This document shows, piece after piece, positions 37,738-46,670 of a stretch of 64,000 nucleotides of DNA. Numbering within the stretch: position 1 is the first letter of the stretch; every line of letters starts with the position of its first letter. The stretch is taken from IMG/VR virus record IMGVR_UViG_3300032236_001631, positions 1 to 64,000 of that record. One strand, given 5' to 3'. The notes under the pieces were generated by a model. The model saw only the letters and a program-made list of their open reading frames with translations, was not told the origin of the DNA and did not search any database. Both the position numbers and the translations under genes were made by a program. The stretch comes from a virus.

Positions 37738-39615
37738 ATGGCAGATCTTACGTCAAATTCCAATAGAATACCAGATACAAGTAGAAACTTTGTATCTCAG
37801 ATTCTCCAAAGACTTCCTTATATTGCTGGTGCTGTTACTCCTGATGTAAGCAACTCCAAATATGAACTTTTTGACCGTTTATCAAAGAGAAACGAGTTAA
37901 AAATCATGCAACAGTCTGTTCTTACTGGACCGTTCATGCGTAATGAATACGGAGAATATTATAATCCGGGTTCATTCACTTCTGATCATGCATATCATCG
38001 TTATATATATGCTAATATTGATTCTGATAAGATTCGTCGTTTGGCAGAATATCGCAGAATGGGTGCGTATGCAGAAGTTTCTGATTGTTTAGATGAAATT
38101 TGTGATGAAATAATCGTAAAGGATGAAAACGGAAAGATAATTCATTTAGGTTTTTCTACTTTTTCTAATTTGAATCAAGAAGTAAAAAATGAATTACTAA
38201 AGGAATTTAATAAATTCATTAGTATTTATGATTTGGAACATAAAGGATGGGGATATGCCAGAAGAATTCTTACAGAAGGTGAATTATTTTTTGAAAATGT
38301 AATTCACGAGGAAAATAGAGACAGAGGTATCATTGGTGTTCTTACAATCCCCGGTGAGCTTATTAATCCTATCTATGATAACATTCAGAACAATGTTATC
38401 GAGAACTTCGTATTTCAAAAGCCAATCAGTTTAACAAATGATCCTTCTGCTGCTCTTTCACAGGTACAGAGCAATACAAGTCCTGTAAATTCTCTTCAAC
38501 AGCAGATAGTAACTCTTCAAGGTAATCAGGTCACATACATGCACTCTGGAATGTGGAATGAAGATCAATCCATTCGTATTCCTTTCATTGAGAATTGTAG
38601 AAGAGCCTACAAACAACTTTCCCTCTTAGAAGATTCTATCATTATCTATAGAATGGTTCGTGCTCCAGAGCGTCTTAAATTTAAGATTGATGTTGGTAAC
38701 ATGCCTCCTGCAAAGGCAGAGTCATATTTAAAACAACTCATGCAACAGTACTGGAGTAAGCAGACATATAATTCCAGTACACAATCCCCCGGTGCTGGTA
38801 ATCAATACAATCCACAGACAATGTTAGATTCTTATTGGTTTGCCAGAAGAAACGGTGAGGTTGGTTCTGATGTTGAATTAATGCCCGGTGGTCAGAATCT
38901 TGGTCAATTGGATGATCTCATGTATTTCGTCAATAAACTTTATAAGAGTTTAAAGGTTCCTGTTTCTCGTTTGAATCCTAATGAGCCATTCAAGGATGGT
39001 GCAGAACTCTTAAGAGAAGAGCTTAGATTTGCCAAGTTTATTATTCGTGTTCAGAATCAACTTGCCGCTGGTCTTAAGGATGCTTTTGTCACTCATCTAA
39101 AATTAAGAGGTTGGTGGAAGGAGCTTAAACTTCATGAGTCATATTTTAACTTCCGATTCACAGAGCCTTCTAACTTTTTTGCTATCCGTCAGCAACAACT
39201 TCTCGAACTCAAACTTAAGAACTTCTCTGATATGAGTTCAAATGATGGTATTTCCAATACCTTTGCTCAGAGGCACTATCTTGATTACTCTGATGCCAAG
39301 ATCGGTGAGAATATGGAATGGAAACGTAAGGATGCTGCTCTTAGATGGGAGCTTTCACAGATAGAAACTAATGGTCCTAACTGGAGAGAGCATATTGAGG
39401 CTGCTGAGAACATTGCCGCTGGTGTTGAAAGTGGTGGTGTTAGCGGTGGAGGAGGGGGCGGTACATCTGCTTCTGCAATCCCTGAATTCGGTGGAGGAGG
39501 AGGCGGTGCTCCTGCTGGAGGAGAAGCAACACCTGAAGCAGGAGAAGCCACTGCTCCTGCTGGAGAAGAAGCAACATCTGCCCCTGCAACTCCAGCCGCT
39601 GAAACAACTGCATAA
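37738..39615 (+). CDS. gp20: portal vertex protein, gp20-like
   Basis: A 625-residue protein (T4 gp20 has 524). Diagnostic stretches are RRLAEYRRMGAYAEVSDCLD, the IYRMVRAPERLKFKIDVGNM segment, DSYWFARRNGEVGSDVELMP and NPNEPFKDGAELLREELRFA. The portal forms the dodecameric ring for DNA entry and head-tail joining. The extra length includes a C-terminal tail of about 60 residues rich in Gly, Ala, Glu and Pro (repeats of GGGGGG and EATAPAG), absent from T4. It is the first gene of the head module with its own late promoter. Confidence 0.95.
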   Translation: MADLTSNSNRIPDTSRNFVSQILQRLPYIAGAVTPDVSNSKYELFDRLSKRNELKIMQQSVLTGPFMRNEYGEYYNPGSFTSDHAYHRYIYANIDSDKIRRLAEYRRMGAYAEVSDCLDEICDEIIVKDENGKIIHLGFSTFSNLNQEVKNELLKEFNKFISIYDLEHKGWGYARRILTEGELFFENVIHEENRDRGIIGVLTIPGELINPIYDNIQNNVIENFVFQKPISLTNDPSAALSQVQSNTSPVNSLQQQIVTLQGNQVTYMHSGMWNEDQSIRIPFIENCRRAYKQLSLLEDSIIIYRMVRAPERLKFKIDVGNMPPAKAESYLKQLMQQYWSKQTYNSSTQSPGAGNQYNPQTMLDSYWFARRNGEVGSDVELMPGGQNLGQLDDLMYFVNKLYKSLKVPVSRLNPNEPFKDGAELLREELRFAKFIIRVQNQLAAGLKDAFVTHLKLRGWWKELKLHESYFNFRFTEPSNFFAIRQQQLLELKLKNFSDMSSNDGISNTFAQRHYLDYSDAKIGENMEWKRKDAALRWELSQIETNGPNWREHIEAAENIAAGVESGGVSGGGGGGTSASAIPEFGGGGGGAPAGGEATPEAGEATAPAGEEATSAPATPAAETTA

Positions 39616-39648
39616 GAAAGTTTATATTCTGACATAAGTATTGGTATT

Positions 39649-40014
39649 ATGTCAGAATATAGTACCTTGCCTTCTTACGAGATTCCTGCTCATGTAACAG
39701 GAGATACTTGGAGTGGGATTCCTCTTATAACATTACAACAAAATGGATCAGCCGTTGATCTTAGTGATGATGCTATTGTTAAGATGCAGGTTAGATTTCA
39801 AATAGATAGTCCTTCAGTCATTGATTTTTCCACAGAAGATAACACTATTACTATAATGGAACCAGCTACCGCTGGTAATATTTCTTTTCCTGAACAAATA
39901 GTAAGTATTCCTGTGGGAGTATATCAATACGATATTAAGGTAATATTTTCTACAGGAAAGATTAAAACATATTTAAGAGGAATATGGAATATTATTTCAC
40001 ACTGCACAAGATGA
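39649..40014 (+). CDS. small beta-rich structural protein
   Basis: A 121-residue protein. The order of strands and the end of the sequence (GVYQYDIKVIFSTGKIKTYL, RGIWNIISHCTR) resemble small Ig-like phage proteins such as the N-terminal domain of baseplate upper proteins. It lies between portal and neck genes, so an assembly or decoration role is plausible. The family match is by general pattern only. Confidence 0.6.
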   Translation: MSEYSTLPSYEIPAHVTGDTWSGIPLITLQQNGSAVDLSDDAIVKMQVRFQIDSPSVIDFSTEDNTITIMEPATAGNISFPEQIVSIPVGVYQYDIKVIFSTGKIKTYLRGIWNIISHCTR

Positions 40015-40070
40015 ATAATACTATTACTATAAACCTTAACTTAGATAATATAAGTAGTTAAACAAATACA

Positions 40071-40967
40071 ATGAGTTCTGCTTATCCTTCTACTCCTGTT
40101 CTGCCTAATGGCTTTCATGGTTCTACAACTTTTAATTCACAGATTAAAAGTTATGATCATCTTGCACAGAGGGTTCGTAGAAGTTTAGGAGAACCTTTAA
40201 TAAAAATTGAAATCAGTAGTGAACAGATTTATGAAATGATAGATATTGCTATTGAATACTTTACGAAATTTGCTGGTCTTGAAGAGGAGTATCTTATCTT
40301 CCGTTCCGATCTCTATAAGTCAGGTGTTGGTCTTAATGTTGGTGAATTGATGAATATCACTCCTGATATGTATAACTCCAATACAAGCAATCCTTCTCTT
40401 AGTGCATGTTATGATTATGATTTGGATGACTACAGAAAAGTAGTAGATGTTTTTTCTTTTGCAGAAGGTAATAATACTGGTGTTAACACGCTTTTCACAA
40501 TTGAAAATACAATTGCACAACAAGCATATTTTGGACAACTTCTTGGCAATGTAGGTTATGATTTGATTACATGGCAAGCACTTAAGACATGGCTTGATAC
40601 TCGTGAAAAGGTACTTGCATTAACTCCTTATCTTCGCTTTGATCCTGATACACAGATTTTAAAGATTATACCTGAACCTGCACAGCAAAATGGAGCAAGT
40701 ACATACTTTGGTTTGATTGGTTGTAAGATGCAGAAGCCTCTTAAATTCTTAGTTAATCAGCTTTGGGTATACAGATATACCCTTGCACTATCAAAGATAG
40801 CTATAGGGCATGTGAGAGGTAAATTCAGTGGTACTAATCTCTTTGGTGGACAGACTGTAAACTATCAGGATCTTATGTCTCAAGGCTTATCAGAAAAAGC
40901 TGCTCTTGAAGATGAGATTACCAAAGATACTATAGACAGGGACCCAATAAAATTCTTTATCGGTTGA
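40071..40967 (+). CDS. gp13: neck protein, gp13-like
   Basis: A 298-residue protein (T4 gp13 has 309). Conserved blocks are RVRRSLGEPLIKIEISSEQI, GNVGYDLITWQALKTWLDTR, FDPDTQILKIIPEPAQ and ALSKIAIGHVRGKFSGTNLF, then DPIKFFIG at the end. In T4 gp13 and gp14 complete the head after packaging and form the neck for tail joining. It lies two genes after the portal, interrupted downstream by a homing endonuclease. Confidence 0.85.
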   Translation: MSSAYPSTPVLPNGFHGSTTFNSQIKSYDHLAQRVRRSLGEPLIKIEISSEQIYEMIDIAIEYFTKFAGLEEEYLIFRSDLYKSGVGLNVGELMNITPDMYNSNTSNPSLSACYDYDLDDYRKVVDVFSFAEGNNTGVNTLFTIENTIAQQAYFGQLLGNVGYDLITWQALKTWLDTREKVLALTPYLRFDPDTQILKIIPEPAQQNGASTYFGLIGCKMQKPLKFLVNQLWVYRYTLALSKIAIGHVRGKFSGTNLFGGQTVNYQDLMSQGLSEKAALEDEITKDTIDRDPIKFFIG

Positions 40968-41024
40968 CCACGAACTTATAAATTTTTACTTAATTTGTCA
41001 CATTTATATACTAAGTATAAATGT

Positions 41025-42074
41025 ATGAATATAAATTTAATAATAGAAGACTATAATAGATTGAAGTCTATAAAAAAAGTAGCAAAAATACATAATACCT
41101 ATTTTGAAAAAATTCGCATTATCCTAAAAAACAATGGAATTTTTATGGTATGTAAAAATACCAAAAATAAAAATAACATATCAAAGGCTATTGAAGATTA
41201 TAAAAAAGGAGCATCTTTAAATCAACTAAACCAAAAATATGGTTTTGATCATAATGTATTTAAAAGAATTTTAATAGAAAATGGAATAGATTATATCAAT
41301 AGAGCAAAGGTTCCTATAGAAGGAGAAGTTCTTATTATAAGAGATAAATTAAATGATATTTTATCAGTTTATAAAAAAAATAAAAATGTAAGAAAAACAT
41401 CAAAATTATTTAAAGTTAAAGAGTGTAATCTATATAGATTTTTAAAAAATGAAAATCTTTTAATTAAAAAACATGAAAAAATATCTGTAGAAAAAGAAAA
41501 CCAGATAAAAAATGAAATATATGATCTCTATATAAATCAAAATCTTAATACTTCTGATATAGGTAAAAAATATGGTATTACTCGTTACAATATTAAGAAA
41601 ATTCTAACCTCTAATTTTGGAGAAGCTATAATAAAAACAAAAAGTGATATAACCAGAGATATGAATTACTCTATAGAACACCAAACCAAATGTCATAAAG
41701 GATTAGCTAAAAAAAGTCCTTATATTCTACCATCAGGAAAAATTATTGGATTACAAGGATATGAGCATGATTTTCTAGATTATACTTTCAAACATAGCAA
41801 TTTATCAGAAGATGATTTTAATTTTGAAAATAAACTTAGAATAAAATTATCAGACAAAAAAATAAAACATAAACATTATTATCCTGATTTTTATTTACAG
41901 AAATATAACATTGTTATAGAGATAAAATCTTGGTATACCTTTAATATGAATGTTTATCTCAACAAGAAAAAAATTAAAAAAACCAAAGAGTCTGGATATT
42001 CTATGCTTTTGATAAAAGATAAAAACTATTCAAAATATAGAAAATTTTTAGAAACTCATAATTTATTAAAATGA
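41025..42074 (+). CDS. free-standing homing endonuclease, PD-(D/E)xK-like
   Basis: A 349-residue, Lys/Asn/Ile-rich protein with AT-rich codons unlike the neighbouring head genes. The N-terminal 230 residues contain four or more short helix-turn-helix-like repeats (DYKKGASLNQLNQKYGFDHN; DLYINQNLNTSDIGKKYGIT). The C-terminus has GLQGYEHDFLDYTF, then HYYPDFYLQKYNIVIEIKSW, a nuclease core of the PD-(D/E)xK or EDxHD (Vsr-like) type used by phage homing enzymes. It sits between neck and gp4 genes and overlaps gp4 as ATGA. ATG at 41025 is preferred to TTG at 40995. Confidence 0.82.
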   Translation: MNINLIIEDYNRLKSIKKVAKIHNTYFEKIRIILKNNGIFMVCKNTKNKNNISKAIEDYKKGASLNQLNQKYGFDHNVFKRILIENGIDYINRAKVPIEGEVLIIRDKLNDILSVYKKNKNVRKTSKLFKVKECNLYRFLKNENLLIKKHEKISVEKENQIKNEIYDLYINQNLNTSDIGKKYGITRYNIKKILTSNFGEAIIKTKSDITRDMNYSIEHQTKCHKGLAKKSPYILPSGKIIGLQGYEHDFLDYTFKHSNLSEDDFNFENKLRIKLSDKKIKHKHYYPDFYLQKYNIVIEIKSWYTFNMNVYLNKKKIKKTKESGYSMLLIKDKNYSKYRKFLETHNLLK

Positions 42075-42532
42075 AACCAAAATTAGGGAAAAAAAATAAA
42101 AAATTTATACAAGGTTTTTTTAAACCAATGTTTCCTAAAAAATACATAGGTTCTGATCCAGTATATAGATCATCACTTGAGCTTAAAACAATGCGTTGGT
42201 TTGATAACAATCCTAATGTTGTTACATGGGGATCAGAAAGTGTTATTATTCCTTATCAGTCTCCTCTTGATGGGAGAGTACATAGATACTTTGTAGACTT
42301 TGTTGTAGCTTTGAAGGAAAAGGATGGAAATATAAAAAAACTGCTTATTGAGGTAAAACCTTATAAGCAAACATTAAGACCAGAGGCAACAAGAAATAAA
42401 AAACCAAAGACAATGATCTATGAGCAAACAGAATGGGTAAAGAATCAAGCTAAGTGGTCGGCTGCTGAACAATATGCAAAATTAAAAGGTTATCAGTTTG
42501 TTATTTTAACAGAAAAACATATAAACAATTGA
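42071..42532 (+). CDS. gp4: head completion protein, gp4-like
   Basis: A 153-residue protein, close to T4 gp4 (150). It shows YRSSLELKTMRWFDNNPNVV, WGSESVIIPYQSPLDGRVHR, YFVDFVVAL, LLIEVKPYKQT and AKWSAAEQYAKLKGYQFVIL. The E...D...EVK residues fit a nuclease-like fold. gp4 stabilises packaged heads. Its ATG overlaps the end of the endonuclease gene, so the insertion left gp4 translation coupled to that gene. Confidence 0.92.
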   Translation: MKPKLGKKNKKFIQGFFKPMFPKKYIGSDPVYRSSLELKTMRWFDNNPNVVTWGSESVIIPYQSPLDGRVHRYFVDFVVALKEKDGNIKKLLIEVKPYKQTLRPEATRNKKPKTMIYEQTEWVKNQAKWSAAEQYAKLKGYQFVILTEKHINN

Positions 42533-42545
42533 TTATTGAATTTTT

Positions 42546-42609
42546 AGTGTAAATATAGAAACAGAAAATAATTAGTAAAAAAGAGTAAGTTAATAATAAA
42601 TATATTAAG
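42546..42609 (+). promoter_or_regulatory. tandem late promoters before gp21
   Basis: Two TAAATA boxes: TGTAAATA (ending 42555) and AATAAATA (42595-42602). The second gives a leader of about 7 nt before the ATG at 42616. Confidence 0.55.
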
Positions 42610-42615
42610 AACATT

Positions 42616-43290
42616 ATGTCCAATAATACCTATAGCCTTTTAGTAGAAGAACCAACATATGAAGTAAAGTATCTCATTGAAGAAAAAAATCGTAATACTC
42701 CTTCAATTCTTCACATCCAAGGTCCATTCCTTATGGCTAATGAAGCCAATAAAAATAAGAGAGTATATCCTCTTGAAGAAATGGTCAAAGAAGTTGGTCG
42801 TTATCAAACAGAAATGATTGACACCAAAAGAGCTACTGGTGAACTCAATCACCCACAGTCTCCTGAAATTAATTTAGAAAGAGTTTGTCATGTTGTTACA
42901 GAATTAAAGCAGAATGGAAATATCTTTGAAGGTAAGTCTAAGGTTCTCTCAACACCAATGGGACAAATTGTTCGTTCATTAATCATGGATGGTGTTAAGC
43001 TTGGTGTATCAAGTCGTGCTCTTGGTAGACTTGAAGAAGATGGTAAAGGAGTTAATCGTGTTGCTGATTTTAGATTAGTAGCAGTTGATGTTGTTGCTGA
43101 TCCTTCAGTACCTTCCGCATTCGTAAATGGTATCTTAGAATCAAAACAATGGATCTTAAATGAGAATGGTGAGTTTGCTCAATCATATGACAAATTTGAG
43201 AAGTCTATTGCAAGTCTTCCTAAGAATAATGTTGATGTTTATCTGAAGGAACAGATCATTACATTCATCAATGCATTAAAAACTCTTTAA
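42616..43290 (+). CDS. gp21: prohead protease, gp21-like
   Basis: A 224-residue protein (T4 gp21 has 212). Blocks seen are GPFLMANEANKNKRVYPLEE, TGELNHPQSPEINLERVCHV (catalytic His in ELNHP), VKLGVSSRALGRLE (catalytic Ser) and FRLVAVDVVADPSVPSAFV. The S21-type serine protease cleaves scaffold and capsid precursors during head maturation. It lies immediately before core, scaffold and capsid genes as in T4. Confidence 0.94.
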   Translation: MSNNTYSLLVEEPTYEVKYLIEEKNRNTPSILHIQGPFLMANEANKNKRVYPLEEMVKEVGRYQTEMIDTKRATGELNHPQSPEINLERVCHVVTELKQNGNIFEGKSKVLSTPMGQIVRSLIMDGVKLGVSSRALGRLEEDGKGVNRVADFRLVAVDVVADPSVPSAFVNGILESKQWILNENGEFAQSYDKFEKSIASLPKNNVDVYLKEQIITFINALKTL

Positions 43291-43307
43291 TTGTAAACAA
43301 TCAAAGG

Positions 43308-43322
43308 TAAATAATATAACAA
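43308..43322 (+). promoter_or_regulatory. late promoter, TAAATA
   Basis: GGTAAATA ending at 43313. Predicted leader about 4 nt before the ATG at 43324. Confidence 0.55.
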
Positions 43323-43323
43323 T

Positions 43324-43572
43324 ATGAATATTCGTAATTTAATCTCAAAGCTTATAGCACAAGTATGTGAAAAGAACTTTGCTGCTGCAAACAAAACACT
43401 TGATGAAGTTGTAACCGAAAAGGTAAAGACACGCATCAAGAAAACTTCTGAGAAACTTTCACCAAAACAAAAAGCCATAGCTAAAGCTGCACCTCCTCGT
43501 GATAAAATCACAGGAGCAGATTTCAAGGCTTTAAAAAAGTCTTCAAAAAAGGTAACTAAGAAGAATAAGTAA
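43324..43572 (+). CDS. prohead core-like small protein
   Basis: An 82-residue protein. The N-terminus (MNIRNLISKLIAQVCEKNFA, NKTLDEVVTEKVKTRIKK) resembles small prohead-core proteins of T4-like phages that sit between protease and scaffold genes. The C-terminus is basic, with KQKAIAKAAPPRDKITGADF. Position fits a gp67/gp68-like internal protein. Confidence 0.65.
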   Translation: MNIRNLISKLIAQVCEKNFAAANKTLDEVVTEKVKTRIKKTSEKLSPKQKAIAKAAPPRDKITGADFKALKKSSKKVTKKNK

Positions 43573-43583
43573 TATTATAATTT

Positions 43584-44474
43584 ATGGATATCTCATCTAT
43601 CATCAAAAATATTGATACCAATGTCCTCAACGAGGAAGTTGCAACAGCAATCGCTGAAGCTTTTGAAAGTGCAGTAAATGAGAAGGTTGATTCTCGTATT
43701 ACTCTCGAAGTTGAAAGTGCTCTTAGCAAGCAAGATGAAGATCATGCTGTTAAGCTTGAGAGTCTCTTAGGTGCAATTGATGCAGACCACTCCACAAAAC
43801 TCAACAAGGTTGTTGAGGCAATCAATGAGAATCATGCAGGTAAGTTAGAGAATCTTGCATCTTTTTATCGTAAGGCTCTTAACGAGAAGGCTGAAGCTTT
43901 CAGTTCCAAGATCGTTGATGAACTTAGTAATTTTATGGATGCCTATATCGAAAAGGCTATCCCCCAAGCACAGTTAGAGGAAGCAGTTGCTAATACAACC
44001 GCTCGTCAGCAGCTTGAACAGATTAAGAGTGTAATCTCTTTTGATCCATCTTCACTTAATGAAGATGTGAAGAATTTGATCTCCCAAGGAAAGGGCAAGA
44101 TCGAAGAGCTTCAGAATCAGCTTAATGAATCCTATAAGGAGAACATTGAGTTGCATGAGAAGCTGAAGGAAGTTAATGCTTCCCTCATCTTAGAAAAGAA
44201 GACATTAGGAATGCCTTCATCTAAGAAGAGTTATATTTCCAAATTGTTGAGCGACAAGTCCTCTGAGTATATCGAAGAGAACTTCAAGTATGTCGTTGAG
44301 ATGTTCGAAAGAGAAGAAAGCGAATCATCAGCTAAATTAGTCGAAGAGGCTAAGACCAAGGCAGTATCAAAGGATGCCAAGGTTCCAAAGACTGAAGTAA
44401 TCGCAGAATCCTCTGCTGGTGAAGTCAACACACCAGTTAACGGATATCTTAGTGCTTTAAAAGACATACGATAA
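43584..44474 (+). CDS. gp22: prohead scaffold, gp22-like
   Basis: A 296-residue, highly charged helical protein (T4 gp22 has 269). It is coiled coil over most of its length (LESLLGAIDADHSTKLNKVV; KIEELQNQLNESYKENIELH) and ends in a short conserved tail (NGYLSALKDI). It forms the temporary core around which gp23 assembles and is degraded by gp21. Gene order 21-core-22-23 supports the call. Confidence 0.9.
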   Translation: MDISSIIKNIDTNVLNEEVATAIAEAFESAVNEKVDSRITLEVESALSKQDEDHAVKLESLLGAIDADHSTKLNKVVEAINENHAGKLENLASFYRKALNEKAEAFSSKIVDELSNFMDAYIEKAIPQAQLEEAVANTTARQQLEQIKSVISFDPSSLNEDVKNLISQGKGKIEELQNQLNESYKENIELHEKLKEVNASLILEKKTLGMPSSKKSYISKLLSDKSSEYIEENFKYVVEMFEREESESSAKLVEEAKTKAVSKDAKVPKTEVIAESSAGEVNTPVNGYLSALKDIR

Positions 44475-44544
44475 AAGATTTATAGGTTGGAGAAGGCAAT
44501 AACGCACTTCCCGAACGCTATATCCATAAAGGAGAAATAACAAT
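44475..44544 (+). promoter_or_regulatory. capsid gene leader with Shine-Dalgarno
   Basis: AAGGAG lies about 10 nt before the ATG at 44545. This is the clearest ribosome site among the virion genes and contrasts with the near-leaderless genes around it. No clear TAAATA is in the gap, so the gene may be read from upstream. Confidence 0.6.
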
Positions 44545-45990
44545 ATGGCTAATGTAAAACCCGCACCCGGTTTCATCGACAAATCCCGTGCGAATCAACT
44601 CCTCGAAAAGTGGGCCCCAGTTCTGAACTACAGTTCAGACAAGGTTCGTCCTATCGAAGATGAACACTCAAGAGTTACCACAGCAATGCTGATGGAAAAC
44701 CAAGAGCGTTGGTGCTTAGAGGAAGGCGGTAACTACGCTGGAAATGGTGGAGCTTTTGGCTCTGGCAGTTCCATCGGTGGTATCTACAATCCTCCCGGCA
44801 CAATTGGTTCAAATGACGGATATGCTTCAGGTGATGCACGTTTACCAAAGGTATTAATACCTATGATCAGACGTACATTCCCAGAGCTTATCACAAACGA
44901 GATTGTTGGTGTTCAACCAATGAGTGGTCCAGTAGGTCTTGCTTTCGCCCTGCGTTACCGTTATGAGAACAATAGTCTTGGAGCAAATGGTCTTGACGGT
45001 TACGCCACAGGCGCAACCACAACAAGCAACAATGGTACACCCAGAGTTGCCGGACCAAATGAGCTAGGCTATCAGTATCTCGACACTCGCTTCACAGGAA
45101 CAAGCTCAACATTCTTATCAGGTAACAACGACTTCTCAGTCCAAAGTACCGATCAGGGCGTTGCTGCTATCCTTAGCCAGTTCGAGTTATCTGGAAACAT
45201 TCCACAGGTTACTGTCGAATTCAGCAAGACAGCAGTTGAAGCTGGCACACGCCGCCTCGCTGCTCGTTGGTCAGTTGAACTCGAACAGGATCTTAAGAAC
45301 ATGAATGGTCTCGATATCGACTCTGAATTAACAAATGCTATGTCATATGAAATTCAGGCTGAAATCGACCGTGAAATGGTCATCAGAATGATCCAGATTG
45401 CTCTCAATGCAGGTAATCCAAACGGATACACATTCTGGTACGCTCAGTCAGCCGACGCACGTTGGTTGGGTGAGAGAAACAGAGACTTCTACAGCAAGGT
45501 AATTGTCGAGGCTAACCGCATCGCAATCCGTAACCGCCGTGGTGCAGCTAACTTCATCGTTGCTACACCTCGTGTTTGCGCTATCCTTGAGATGCTCCCT
45601 GAGTTCCAGTGGATGCCAGTAAATGGCAACGTCAACACACAACCAACAGGCATCGCCAAAGTTGGTACATTGGGTGGACGTTTCACCGTTTACCGCGACA
45701 CTCGTACAGATGCTCAGTATCTAGCAGGTCAGAGAACAAACCCATTGGAGTACGCTCTGCTCGGTTATAAAGGCACAGAGTACTACGATACAGGTATCGT
45801 ATACTGCCCTTACATTCCTGTCATGATTCAGCGTACAGTCGGAACTAACGACTTCAGCCCACGAGTTGGACTGATGACACGTTACGGAGTCGTAGATTAT
45901 ATCTTCGGCGCATCCCTCTACTACCATGTAATCATCGTCAAGGGACTAGGGGAAGCCTTTGCTCAACAGCAGACTTCACTCTATCTGTAA
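44545..45990 (+). CDS. gp23: major capsid protein, gp23-like
   Basis: A 481-residue protein (T4 gp23 has 521). It begins MANVKPAPGFIDKSRANQLL, EKWAPVLN, as in T4-like capsids, and contains IRRTFPELITNEIVGVQPMS, EFSKTAVEAGTRRLAARWSV and GLMTRYGVVDYIFGASLYYH. Codons are noticeably richer in C and G at third positions than in neighbouring genes, as expected for the most highly expressed protein. A strong terminator follows. Confidence 0.97.
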   Translation: MANVKPAPGFIDKSRANQLLEKWAPVLNYSSDKVRPIEDEHSRVTTAMLMENQERWCLEEGGNYAGNGGAFGSGSSIGGIYNPPGTIGSNDGYASGDARLPKVLIPMIRRTFPELITNEIVGVQPMSGPVGLAFALRYRYENNSLGANGLDGYATGATTTSNNGTPRVAGPNELGYQYLDTRFTGTSSTFLSGNNDFSVQSTDQGVAAILSQFELSGNIPQVTVEFSKTAVEAGTRRLAARWSVELEQDLKNMNGLDIDSELTNAMSYEIQAEIDREMVIRMIQIALNAGNPNGYTFWYAQSADARWLGERNRDFYSKVIVEANRIAIRNRRGAANFIVATPRVCAILEMLPEFQWMPVNGNVNTQPTGIAKVGTLGGRFTVYRDTRTDAQYLAGQRTNPLEYALLGYKGTEYYDTGIVYCPYIPVMIQRTVGTNDFSPRVGLMTRYGVVDYIFGASLYYHVIIVKGLGEAFAQQQTSLYL

Positions 45991-46011
45991 GTTCTTACAG
46001 ACCTCAAAGCT

Positions 46012-46048
46012 TTGCTCATCCTCGAAAGGGGATGAGCAATTCTTTTTT
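46012..46048 (+). terminator. strong intrinsic terminator after gp23
   Basis: TTGCTCATCC (46012-46021) pairs with GGATGAGCAA (46030-46039) around an 8-nt loop, followed by TTCTTTTTT. It separates capsid expression from the downstream genes. Confidence 0.9.
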
Positions 46049-46083
46049 ATAGACATATCACCATTTTGTAATAAAATATCCTA

Positions 46084-46632
46084 ATGGAAAATACCATAGT
46101 ATGGTTAACTGGTCTCTCTGGAGCAGGTAAAACCACTTTAGCCTATAAATTAAAAGATATGATGGCATTGTATGATCAATGCATGTTTATGGATATTGAT
46201 CCTACTCCTGTAACCGTTATTGATGGTGATGAACTCAGGAAAGAAAGACCTAAACTTGGATTTTCTAGAGAAGATAGAGAATCTAACATTTTCCATGCTG
46301 TTTATAGGGCATTTATCCATCTTAGTTATAATGGTGGACTTGCTATAGTTTCTTTGATCTCTCCATATAAAGAATCAAGAGAAAGTGTCAAAAAAATGTT
46401 TAAAAATTATACCAATGCTAGATTCATCGAAGTCTATGTTAATACGCCTTTAGATGTCTGTGAGGCTCGTGACCCAAAAGGGCTTTATAAACGAGCTAGA
46501 GAGGGCAAATTGAGCGATTTTACAGGTATAGACTCTCCTTATGAGGCTCCTGAGAATCCAGATATTATAATCACTCCTGATATACCACTTTTGGATTCTG
46601 TAAAGCTCCTCCATAAGGCTGTTCGTGAATAA
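46084..46632 (+). CDS. cysC: adenylylsulfate (APS) kinase-like protein
   Basis: A 182-residue protein. The Walker A is WLTGLSGAGKTTLAYKL. CysC motifs follow: VIDGDELRKERPKLGFSRED, SLISPYKESRESVKKMF, FIEVYVNTPLDVCEARDPKG and LYKRAREGKLSDFTGIDSPY. CysC phosphorylates adenylylsulfate to PAPS, the sulfate donor. No ATP sulfurylase or sulfotransferase is in the window. It could support sulfur supply or modification during infection, or have been re-used for another substrate. Confidence 0.9.
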   Translation: MENTIVWLTGLSGAGKTTLAYKLKDMMALYDQCMFMDIDPTPVTVIDGDELRKERPKLGFSREDRESNIFHAVYRAFIHLSYNGGLAIVSLISPYKESRESVKKMFKNYTNARFIEVYVNTPLDVCEARDPKGLYKRAREGKLSDFTGIDSPYEAPENPDIIITPDIPLLDSVKLLHKAVRE

Positions 46633-46635
46633 TTC

Positions 46636-46670
46636 TTTACAAATACTTGAAATATAGTATAATTTTGTGA
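46636..46670 (+). promoter_or_regulatory. early-type promoter before the P-loop kinase
   Basis: TTTACA (46636-46641), 16-bp spacer, TATAAT (46658-46663). The predicted +1 is the A of the ATG at 46670, the same leaderless geometry as the minus-strand early promoters. Confidence 0.6.

Noticed and set aside
39285-39637. Frames on both strands over the portal C-terminus
   Set aside because: Shadows of the low-complexity Gly/Ala/Glu tail of gp20.
41016-41023. TATAAATG as late promoter of the endonuclease gene
   Set aside because: It lies so close that transcription would start after the ATG at 41025.
43287-45927. Minus-strand frames over the core and capsid genes
   Set aside because: Shadows of conserved gp21-gp23 genes; no promoter or family support.
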